Shown piece after piece: positions 6,567 to 13,087 of a stretch of DNA of 19,642 nucleotides. The notes below the pieces were generated by a model, which was given only the letters and a program-made list of their open reading frames with translations, was not told the origin of the DNA and did not search any database. Made by a program: the position numbers and the translations under genes. Numbering within the stretch: the first letter of the stretch is position 1; every line of letters begins with the position of its first letter. The stretch is from Prevotella sp. UBA4339 (GTDB taxonomy: Bacteria > Bacteroidota > Bacteroidia > Bacteroidales > Bacteroidaceae): positions 1-19,642 of the forward strand of contig DGTJ01000061.1 in the NCBI GenBank assembly GCA_002393725.1, written 5' to 3'.

Positions 6567-7055
6567 ATGGAAAATCTGAAGTTATTTTTGCGTCGCAGAT
6601 GGTACTGGATTCTTGTTTACGCCATCCTATATAGCGGACTGACGACACTTGTGATATATCGGTTTACGATGGTCCCATTGTTGCCACTGACAATAGCATT
6701 GCTGCCGTTGCTTCTGGTGCTGATTGGATATTTCGGAGCACTGCTGTGGATCGGGGTTAAGAAGCATGCGCTGAACCGCAAGATTGCGCAGAAGCTGACA
6801 GAGTGTACTGGCATCGCCCTGATCACTACCGTTGTGACCATACTGCCAGCCGTGATACTGTCACTTGCCAACACTCAGGCGCACATCGGAGAGATACTTG
6901 GCGATCCTCTGGGACTGCCGAAATACATGCTGGCAATGACGCTCATAGTGCTATTCATGTCTGGAGTGATACAGGCAGCCACCACTTTCCTCTCATATCA
7001 GCCAGCTAAGCAGACTTACAAAGAATCACTTGAAAAAAAGCAACAAGCAGCATGA
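6567..7055 (+). CDS. Four-helix membrane protein of unknown function, coupled to hisB
   Basis: I do not recognise this 162-residue protein. A basic N-terminus (LRRRWYW) is followed by four hydrophobic spans at roughly 12-32, 36-63, 81-102 and 119-142. A cytoplasmic-looking basic loop KKHALNRKIAQK (65-76) lies between spans two and three, and a Lys/Gln-rich tail ends the protein. By the positive-inside rule both termini are cytoplasmic. No conserved catalytic or metal-binding motif is visible. Its stop codon overlaps the hisB start codon (ATGA, 7052-7055), so HisB synthesis probably depends on translation of this gene. A role in histidine metabolism is only a suggestion from that coupling. Confidence 0.75.
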   Translation: MENLKLFLRRRWYWILVYAILYSGLTTLVIYRFTMVPLLPLTIALLPLLLVLIGYFGALLWIGVKKHALNRKIAQKLTECTGIALITTVVTILPAVILSLANTQAHIGEILGDPLGLPKYMLAMTLIVLFMSGVIQAATTFLSYQPAKQTYKESLEKKQQAA

Positions 7056-8146
7056 AGCGAATACTCTTTATCGATCGTGACGGCACACTCATCGAGGAAC
7101 CAGCCGACGAGCAAATCGACTCTTTCGAGAAACTAAAGTTCGTAAAGGGCGTCTTCCGCAATCTGAACTTCATCCGCCAGCATCTTGACTTCGAGCTGGT
7201 GATGGTAAGCAATCAGGACGGACTGGGCACGGCATCATTTCCTGAAGACACCTTCTGGCCTGTACACAACTTCATTCTCCAGACCTTCGAAGGCGAGGGC
7301 ATCACATTCGACGACATTCTCATCGACCCGCACTTTCCTGAAGACAATGCGCCAACACGCAAGCCAAACACAGGACTGGTGGAGAAATACATGAACGACC
7401 CTGATTACGACATCGCAGGGAGCTACGTGATAGGCGACAGAGAGACGGATCGCAAGTTTGCAGAGAACATCGGATGCAAATTCCTGCAAGTATCCTCCTC
7501 CTGCACTGAGAACCCATCCTCCAGCACCTACACCTGGGACAAGATCTGCGAACTGCTCTTTGCCGGCGAACGCATTGCCGAGGTGAGTCGTAAGACCAAG
7601 GAGACTGACATACACATCAAAGTGAACCTCGACGGCACAGGCAAATGTGACATCTCTACAGGCCTGGGATTCTTCGACCACATGCTGGAGCAGATAGGCA
7701 AGCACGGGATGATGGACCTGATGATTCACACAAAAGGCGACCTCGAGGTGGATGAGCATCACACAATAGAAGATACGGCCATCGCACTTGGCGAATGCAT
7801 CCTTACAGCCCTGGGCAACAAGAGAGGCATTGAGAGATATGGTTATTGCTTGCCTATGGACGACTGTCTCTGTAGTGTAGCGTTAGACTTTGGAGGCCGT
7901 CCCTGGTTAGTATGGGATGCTGAGTTCAAGCGCGAGAAGATTGGCGAGATGCCTACAGAAATGTTCTTACATTTCTTCAAGAGCCTCAGCGATGCAGCGA
8001 AGATGAACCTCAACATCAAGGCCGAAGGGCAAAACGAGCACCACAAGATAGAAGGCATCTTCAAAGCACTTGCCCGCAGCCTGAAGATGGCAGTACGCAG
8101 AGACATCTACCACTACGAACTGCCAAGCACGAAGGGAATGCTATAG
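7052..8146 (+). CDS. hisB: Bifunctional histidinol-phosphatase / imidazoleglycerol-phosphate dehydratase
   Basis: The 364-residue enzyme catalyses two steps of histidine synthesis: dehydration of imidazoleglycerol phosphate and dephosphorylation of histidinol phosphate. The N-terminal HAD phosphatase domain (1-165) has DRDGT with Asp8 and Asp10, VSNQ (Ser53), RKP (Lys104) and GDRETD (Asp129, Asp133). The dehydratase domain (about 183-364) has the paired metal-binding motifs DEHHTIED (234-241) and NEHHKIEG (328-335), plus STGLGFFDHM. In the phosphatase part, the loop that carries zinc-binding Cys residues in E. coli HisB reads DPHFPEDNAPTRKP here (92-105): the His remains but no Cys is present. 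The gene starts inside the stop codon of the upstream membrane protein gene. It is not next to hisC as I would expect in Bacteroides. Confidence 0.96.
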   Translation: MKRILFIDRDGTLIEEPADEQIDSFEKLKFVKGVFRNLNFIRQHLDFELVMVSNQDGLGTASFPEDTFWPVHNFILQTFEGEGITFDDILIDPHFPEDNAPTRKPNTGLVEKYMNDPDYDIAGSYVIGDRETDRKFAENIGCKFLQVSSSCTENPSSSTYTWDKICELLFAGERIAEVSRKTKETDIHIKVNLDGTGKCDISTGLGFFDHMLEQIGKHGMMDLMIHTKGDLEVDEHHTIEDTAIALGECILTALGNKRGIERYGYCLPMDDCLCSVALDFGGRPWLVWDAEFKREKIGEMPTEMFLHFFKSLSDAAKMNLNIKAEGQNEHHKIEGIFKALARSLKMAVRRDIYHYELPSTKGML

Positions 8147-8153
8147 AAACCAT

Positions 8154-8194
8154 TCAGCCCCTCTCACACTCGCGAGAAGGGCTGATTTCATTTT
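8154..8194. terminator. Bidirectional terminator between hisB and the lytic transglycosylase gene
   Basis: TCAGCCC (8154-8160) pairs with GGGCTGA (8179-8185), extended inward by CTC/GAG pairs past one mismatch. On the plus strand TTTCATTTT follows, which suits termination of hisB. The convergent gene ends at 8188, so the same hairpin may also end that transcript, though no T-run follows on the minus strand. Confidence 0.72.
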
Positions 8195-9333
8195 ATATCG
8201 TACTTATTCTTTCGCTTGCCAGACTTTCGAGGTTGCGAGGGATGGAATCCAAGAGGAGCCGTCTTAACCTTGACGCCCATATAGCCTTGATGGCGCTGAC
8301 GAATCTTTGATACATAGTCCACCGTCTCTGTACCACGCATATAGCCGTGCTTCACTATCGGGTCGTTGTAATACTTTGGTGTGGAAAGTTTCAGCACATA
8401 TTCTGAAACATCGCGCCAACGGTGTGGATTCTTTCCGTCACGCTGAGCCAGAGCCATTGCATCACGGATATGGTGGATACCACCATTGTAAGAGGCAAGG
8501 ATGAAATTGGTACGCTCCACCCTGTCCCTGATATCCCCAAACTTGACCTCCAGCTGTCCAAGATACTTTGCAGCAGCTGCGATGTTCTGCTCAGGATCGT
8601 ACATCTTATCGCGAGGCAGGCCTAATACGTCAGCCGTGCCTGGCATAATCTGCATCAGACCCTTTGCACCAGCAAACGAAACGGCATTGGGGTCGAAGGT
8701 AGATTCTTGATAGCACTGAGCCGCCATAAGGCGCCAGTCCCAGCGGATAGGCTGGGAATACTGCATGAAGAGCCTGTCGTAATGAGAAATCACACCACCC
8801 CTCCTATCCAGCATCGGAGAGAACACATGGCGCTTCACTCTTCGAACGGTCAGCAGGGCTGTCTCCTCTCTCTTCACCTCATCGATAAGCTCAGGCTTGT
8901 ACCAGTCTTTCAGTTCTTTTGCCAGGAGAGGCTTCTCAGGATTTGCCTCTATCTCGCCAGGCGTCGGCCAGGCAACGATATCCACCTCGCCCTCAGCAAA
9001 CTTTGCGGCGAGTTCTGTCGAGTCCTTGCACACCTCAACACGTATGCCCACGCCTATCTTGTCGGCAAGGCGCTGAACGAGGAGATACTGTGTTCCAAGC
9101 AGTTTGCCATGATAGTCGTAATATGTCTGAGGCCCGTTTATCGTAGCGAGTATCAACTGTCCGCTGTGCTGTATCTCGCGCAAGTCAAAATCATCCGAAG
9201 CGCCAATGCTGTCAGTCTCTTCACCAAGCACTTGTCCCCAAGGCGTGACAACCTTTTCCTGTTTCTTCTCAACACAGGAAACCAACAGAATAACTGCCAA
9301 CAAAACCGAATATTTATTTAAAATCTGTACCAA
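8188..9333 (-). CDS. MltF-like lipoprotein lytic transglycosylase
   Basis: The product should be an outer-membrane lipoprotein that cleaves peptidoglycan glycan strands. With the TTG start at 9333 it has 381 residues. The signal peptide begins MVQILNKYSVLLAVILLVSC, with lipobox LVSC and lipidated Cys20. A solute-binding-protein-like domain (about 50-165) follows, then an SLT lysozyme-like domain (about 190-315) with QESTFDP carrying catalytic Glu210, GLMQIMP (225-231) and ASYNGG (280-285). This two-domain order is that of MltF. The tail is short and very basic. The frame is open up to a GTG at 9384, but a -7 promoter box lies inside that extension and the extension spoils the signal peptide. 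The first usable codon after it is the TTG. No ATG is available. Confidence 0.87.
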   Translation of the reverse strand: MVQILNKYSVLLAVILLVSCVEKKQEKVVTPWGQVLGEETDSIGASDDFDLREIQHSGQLILATINGPQTYYDYHGKLLGTQYLLVQRLADKIGVGIRVEVCKDSTELAAKFAEGEVDIVAWPTPGEIEANPEKPLLAKELKDWYKPELIDEVKREETALLTVRRVKRHVFSPMLDRRGGVISHYDRLFMQYSQPIRWDWRLMAAQCYQESTFDPNAVSFAGAKGLMQIMPGTADVLGLPRDKMYDPEQNIAAAAKYLGQLEVKFGDIRDRVERTNFILASYNGGIHHIRDAMALAQRDGKNPHRWRDVSEYVLKLSTPKYYNDPIVKHGYMRGTETVDYVSKIRQRHQGYMGVKVKTAPLGFHPSQPRKSGKRKNKYDIK

Positions 9334-9361
9334 TATGCTAAAACTTGGGCAATTTTCGCTG

Positions 9362-9369
9362 CAAAAGTA
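9362..9369 (-). promoter_or_regulatory. -7 box of the lytic transglycosylase gene
   Basis: On the minus strand TACTTTTGCAGC follows AAAATGAG, as at other promoters in the window. A -33 TTG is found only 14 bases upstream, too close for the consensus. Its -33 region would overlap the hisG promoter (9379-9409). Confidence 0.55.
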
Positions 9370-9378
9370 CTCATTTTC

Positions 9379-9409
9379 TTGCACAATCAGACATTTTTGC
9401 GTAATTTTG
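9379..9409 (+). promoter_or_regulatory. Promoter of hisGDC
   Basis: TTG (9379-9381), 20 bases, TAATTTTG (9402-9409). The ATG of hisG is at 9448, giving a leader of roughly 30-35 bases. That is too short for a His-rich leader peptide with attenuator or a T-box, so regulation must act elsewhere. Confidence 0.7.
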
Positions 9410-9447
9410 CAGCAAATTTTAAGAGATTATTAGACTTTAACTTTAGT

Positions 9448-10299
9448 ATGTTAAGAATCGCAGTACAGTCAAAAGGACGACTTTTTGAAGACACGATGAA
9501 TCTGCTTGCCGAGGCGGACATCAAAGTAAGTGCATCGAAGCGCACTCTCCTGATACAGTCAGGCAACTTCCCTCTCGAGGTACTCTATCTCCGTGACGAC
9601 GACATCCCACAGAGCGTCGCATCAGGTGTTGCCGACATAGGCGTAGTTGGTGAGAATGAGTTTGTAGAGCGAGGCGAAGATGCCGACATCATCTCTCGCT
9701 TAGGATTCTCAAAGTGCCGTCTGTCGCTGGCTATCCCCAAGGAAATAGACTATAAAGGCGTGGAGTGGTTTGATGGCAAGAAGATTGCCACAAGCTATCC
9801 TGGAATACTTCGCAGCTTCCTTGAGAAGAATAATATCCATTCAGAGATACACGTCATCACAGGAAGTGTGGAGATAAGTCCAGGCATCGGGCTTGCTGAT
9901 GCCATCTTCGATATCGTCAGCAGTGGCTCAACCCTCGTAAGCAATAATCTCCGTGAGGTAGAGGTGGTGATGCATAGCGAGGCATTGCTTATCGGCAACA
10001 AGAATCTCACTCAAGAGAAGCGCGAGATACTGGAGCAGATGCTGTTCCGCTTTAAGGCCGTGAAGGATGCTGAAGACAAGAAATATGTGCGAATGAATGC
10101 CCCCAAGGCTCGCCTGCAGGAAATCATCAACGTGCTGCCAGGCCTGAAGAGCCCCACTATCATTCCTCTGGCTGACGAGGAGTGGTGCTCTGTCCACACA
10201 GTGCTCGACCAGAAGCAGTTCTGGGAGATTATCGGTAAACTGAAGGAGATGGGAGCCCAGGGCATCCTCGTGACCCCAATAGAAAAAATGATATTATGA
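9448..10299 (+). CDS. hisG: ATP phosphoribosyltransferase, long form
   Basis: The 283-residue enzyme joins ATP and PRPP in the first, feedback-controlled step of histidine synthesis. Early residues LRIAVQSKGRL and the PRPP-binding stretch ending GLADAIFDIVSSGSTL are typical. The C-terminal part (about 210-283, with WCSVHTVLDQKQFWEII and GILVTPIEKM) is the ACT-like regulatory domain of the long, HisZ-independent type, so allosteric inhibition by histidine is expected. The ATG at 9448 is preferred over the longer frame from 9379 because the promoter lies within the extension and homologues begin at MLRIAVQ. The stop codon overlaps hisD by four bases (ATGA). Confidence 0.95.
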   Translation: MLRIAVQSKGRLFEDTMNLLAEADIKVSASKRTLLIQSGNFPLEVLYLRDDDIPQSVASGVADIGVVGENEFVERGEDADIISRLGFSKCRLSLAIPKEIDYKGVEWFDGKKIATSYPGILRSFLEKNNIHSEIHVITGSVEISPGIGLADAIFDIVSSGSTLVSNNLREVEVVMHSEALLIGNKNLTQEKREILEQMLFRFKAVKDAEDKKYVRMNAPKARLQEIINVLPGLKSPTIIPLADEEWCSVHTVLDQKQFWEIIGKLKEMGAQGILVTPIEKMIL

Positions 10300-11582
10300 A
10301 CATTATAAGATATCCTGAGAGATCAGAGTGGAGTAAGATAGCAGAGCGTCCGCACCTGGATGTTTCTCAGCTGAATCAGACTGTGGCAGCCGTGCTTGCC
10401 GATGTGCGACAGCGTGGCGATGAAGCCGTAAAGGGCTACGAGCTGAAGTTCGACCATGTAGACTTGCCTACACTCGAGGTGACAAAGGCAGAGATCGAAG
10501 AAGCAGAGCAGCAAGTAAGCGAGGAGCTGAAAGAGGCCATACGTCTGGCTCACTCGAATATCAAGACATTCCATGAGTCACAGCGATTCCGCTCAAAGAA
10601 GGTTGAGACACAGCCTGGAGTGGTTTGCTGGCAGAAGAGTGTTGCCATCGAGAAGGTCGGACTTTATATCCCTGGTGGCACTGCCCCACTCTTCTCTACA
10701 GTACTGATGCTGGCAACCCCTGCGAAGATAGCAGGATGCAAGGAGATAGTGCTCTGCACCCCTCCGAATCGTGAAGGCAAGGTGAACCCAGCCATCCTTA
10801 TGGCAGCAAAAGTGGCTGGTGTCAGCAAGATATTCAAGGCTGGTGGCGTGCAGGCCATCGGAGCAATGGCATACGGAACAGAGTCAGTGCCTAAGGTGTT
10901 TAAGATATTCGGCCCTGGCAATCAGTACGTGATGGCTGCCAAGCAGCAGGTGAGCCTGCATGATGTGGCCATCGACATGCCGGCAGGACCATCGGAGGTG
11001 TGTGTCATCGCTGACGACACCTGCAATGCGGAGTTCGTGGCTGCCGACCTGCTGTCACAGGCAGAACACGGCATCGACTCTCAGGTGTTCCTCATCACCA
11101 CCTCAAACAAGGTCATCGATGACGTACAGAAGCAGGTAAGCATTCAGCTGGACAAGCTGCCTCGTAAGGAGATTGCCCAGAAGACTCTCGAGAACTCACA
11201 GCTGGTACTCGTAAGCAGCATCAGCGATGCCATAGCACTTTCAAACACCTATGCCCCAGAACATCTTATCATCCAGACTGAGGACTACGAGAAGGTGGCA
11301 GAGAAGATAGTAAATGCCGGCAGTGTATTCCTTGGACAGTATGCCTGTGAGAGTGCAGGCGACTATGCCAGCGGTACTAACCACACCCTGCCGACACATG
11401 GCTATGCCACAGCATATAGTGGAGTCAATCTCGACAGCTATTGCAGAAAGATAACCTTCCAGCAGCTCTCTGAAGAGGGTATCCGCAGTATTGGCCATGC
11501 CGTAGAACTGATGGCAGAGGCTGAACAGCTCGATGCTCATAAGAACGCGATGACGGTGAGGCTGAAGAGAATTAGTAATTAG
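10296..11582 (+). CDS. hisD: Histidinol dehydrogenase
   Basis: The 428-residue zinc enzyme carries out the last two oxidations, L-histidinol to L-histidine, with NAD+. Zinc ligands are visible as Gln255 and His258 (LLSQAEHG), Asp356 (GDYASG) and His415 (LDAHKNA). The catalytic pair is Glu322-His323 (YAPEHL). PGGTAPLFSTVLM (126-138) and AGPSEV (230-235) are also conserved. It is coupled to hisG through an ATGA overlap. Its last three codons and stop lie in a 7-bp repeat (ATTAGnA) that continues up to the hisC start codon, so the exact C-terminus may vary between strains. Confidence 0.96.
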   Translation: MNIIRYPERSEWSKIAERPHLDVSQLNQTVAAVLADVRQRGDEAVKGYELKFDHVDLPTLEVTKAEIEEAEQQVSEELKEAIRLAHSNIKTFHESQRFRSKKVETQPGVVCWQKSVAIEKVGLYIPGGTAPLFSTVLMLATPAKIAGCKEIVLCTPPNREGKVNPAILMAAKVAGVSKIFKAGGVQAIGAMAYGTESVPKVFKIFGPGNQYVMAAKQQVSLHDVAIDMPAGPSEVCVIADDTCNAEFVAADLLSQAEHGIDSQVFLITTSNKVIDDVQKQVSIQLDKLPRKEIAQKTLENSQLVLVSSISDAIALSNTYAPEHLIIQTEDYEKVAEKIVNAGSVFLGQYACESAGDYASGTNHTLPTHGYATAYSGVNLDSYCRKITFQQLSEEGIRSIGHAVELMAEAEQLDAHKNAMTVRLKRISN

Positions 11583-11598
11583 AAATTAGGAATTATGA
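11571..11598 (+). repeat. Four heptamer repeats joining hisD and hisC
   Basis: The sequence divides exactly into ATTAGTA, ATTAGAA, ATTAGGA and ATTATGA. The stop codon of hisD (11580-11582) lies across the first two units, and the ATG of hisC (11595-11597) lies in the last. The 7-bp period is the same as in the AAGGAG repeat at 2486-2563. Confidence 0.8.
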
Positions 11599-12632
11599 TC
11601 AACCTGGAGCAACTTTGCAGGAAGAATATATGGGAGTTGGCACCCTATAGCAGTGCCAGAAATGAGTATGCAGGGCGCGAGGCAAGGGTGTTTCTCGATG
11701 CCAACGAGAATCCTTACAACGCTCCATACAACCGTTATCCCGACCCGTTACAACTGGAGCTGAAGGCTGTACTGTCGAAAGTCAAGGGAGTGCCGTCAGA
11801 ATGTATCTTCCTCGGCAATGGAAGTGACGAGGCTATAGACCTGCCGTATCGTTGCTTCTGCAATCCCGGCAAGGACAATGTCGTAGCCATCGAGCCCACA
11901 TACGGGATGTATAAGGTATGCGCAGACATCAACGATATCGAGTATCGCCCAGTGCTGCTCGACGAGCACTATCAGATAACTGCAGAAAAGCTGCTTGCAG
12001 CAACGGATGCCAACACGAAGATCATCTGGATATGCTCACCGAACAATCCCACAGGAAACAACATCGTTCGCGAGGAAATAGCAAAGGTGATAGCAGGATT
12101 TGAAGGACTCGTCATCGTAGATGAGGCTTACAGCGACTTCTCCTCACAGAAGTCATTCCGCACGGAACTAGCCAAATACCCCAACCTAATCGTTCTCAAC
12201 ACGATGTCAAAGGCTTGGGGATGTGCTGCAATCCGCCTGGGCATGGCTTTCGCATCGAAGGAGATCGTTGATATATTTAATAAGGTGAAGTATCCTTATA
12301 ATGTCAACCTGCTCACCCAGCGGCAGGCCCTTGAGGCCCTGAAGGATCCGTTCGAGGTAGACAAGTGGGTGAAGATTCTTCTTGTAGAGCGGAGCCGTAT
12401 GATAGAGGCATTCAAGATGCTGCCTATCTGCGAAGAGGTATATCCTACCGATGCCAATTTCTTCCTGGCAAGGATGAACGATGCCACTAAGATATACAAC
12501 TATCTCGTAGACAATGGTATCATCGTTCGCAATCGCCATCGTGTGCAGCTATGCCAGAACTGCCTTCGAATCACCATCGGCACGAAGACGGAAAACGGAG
12601 AGCTGATAGCAGCCCTCCGTCAATACCAGTAA
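11595..12632 (+). CDS. hisC: Histidinol-phosphate aminotransferase
   Basis: The 345-residue class I/II PLP aminotransferase converts imidazole acetol phosphate and glutamate to histidinol phosphate and 2-oxoglutarate. Motifs seen are DANENP (35-40), GNGSDEAIDL (75-84), SPNNPTG with Asn151 (148-154), VDEAYSDF with Asp176 and Tyr179, and TMSKAWG with Schiff-base Lys206. IRLG (213-216) and LRITIG with Arg325 complete the set. Length fits the family. It follows hisD after 12 bases and is the last gene of the unit; a strong hairpin starts five bases after its stop codon. In Bacteroides I would expect hisB here, but it lies upstream in a separate unit. Confidence 0.96.
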   Translation: MINLEQLCRKNIWELAPYSSARNEYAGREARVFLDANENPYNAPYNRYPDPLQLELKAVLSKVKGVPSECIFLGNGSDEAIDLPYRCFCNPGKDNVVAIEPTYGMYKVCADINDIEYRPVLLDEHYQITAEKLLAATDANTKIIWICSPNNPTGNNIVREEIAKVIAGFEGLVIVDEAYSDFSSQKSFRTELAKYPNLIVLNTMSKAWGCAAIRLGMAFASKEIVDIFNKVKYPYNVNLLTQRQALEALKDPFEVDKWVKILLVERSRMIEAFKMLPICEEVYPTDANFFLARMNDATKIYNYLVDNGIIVRNRHRVQLCQNCLRITIGTKTENGELIAALRQYQ

Positions 12633-12636
12633 ACGA

Positions 12637-12669
12637 TTAAGCCTCTCGATTGAGAGGCTTAATTCGTAT
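12637..12669. terminator. Bidirectional terminator after hisC
   Basis: TTAAGCCTCTC (12637-12647), loop GATT, GAGAGGCTTAA (12652-12662): an uninterrupted 11-bp stem. TTCGTATTT follows on the plus strand and TCGTTT on the minus strand. It separates convergent units and could end both hisGDC and the protease-coiled-coil transcript. Confidence 0.85.
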
Positions 12670-13068
12670 TTAGTCTACTTTCTTCGCCAGCTTTTGAGCC
12701 TTAATCTGAGCCTTGGTAGCCTTAGCAGCAGCCTTCTGAGCCTTTTCCTGCAGCTTCAGGTCGCCAGGATTCTGAGCAGCCTTCTCTGCTGCCTTCTGAG
12801 CCTTCTTCTGTGCATCCTCTGCAGCCTTGGCAGCCTTGTTTGCCTTCTTCACTGCATCATTGTGCTTCTTGATGGCCTTCTCCTTCTTTCTCTGCTCCTT
12901 CTGCTTCTTCTCGATAGCCTTCTGCTCTTTCTTGGCAGCCTTCTCGGCTTCCTTCTGAGCCTTGATGGCAGCAGCGTGCTGAGCAGGATCGGTAATCACG
13001 TCCTGAGCCTGTGCAGTGTAAACACTTGCGGTGATGGCAATAGCCATCATAAGAATAAACTTTTTCAT
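12670..13068 (-). CDS. Exported Lys/Ala-rich basic helical protein, unknown function
   Basis: I do not recognise a named family. The 132-residue product starts with a clear signal peptide (MKKFILMMAIAITASVYTAQAQ, cut probably after AQA). The mature part is almost wholly Lys, Ala, Glu and Gln, with short runs such as KKEQKAIEKKQKEQRKKEKA. It should be one long, very basic amphipathic helix or coiled coil, broken once by NPGD. No cysteine is present in the mature chain. I chose the ATG at 13068; the frame can be extended by two codons to a TTG. It starts 19 bases after the C10 protease stop codon with no promoter in between, so both are probably on one transcript. Binding to acidic polymers, peptidoglycan, DNA or the protease stalk is possible, but the sequence does not choose among them. 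Confidence 0.8.
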   Translation of the reverse strand: MKKFILMMAIAITASVYTAQAQDVITDPAQHAAAIKAQKEAEKAAKKEQKAIEKKQKEQRKKEKAIKKHNDAVKKANKAAKAAEDAQKKAQKAAEKAAQNPGDLKLQEKAQKAAAKATKAQIKAQKLAKKVD

Positions 13069-13087
13069 TTTCAATTGAATTTAAAAT

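Noticed and set aside
8707..9321. 204-codon plus-strand frame
   Set aside because: It lies entirely antisense to the lytic transglycosylase, whose motifs are clear, and has no recognisable domain.
9410..9447. Histidine attenuator or T-box before hisG
   Set aside because: The leader is only about 35 bases, with no His-codon run and no stable hairpin pair.
12670..13074. Histone H1-like or DNA-binding protein call for the Lys/Ala-rich protein
   Set aside because: The composition is histone-like, but a clear signal peptide directs it out of the cytoplasm.
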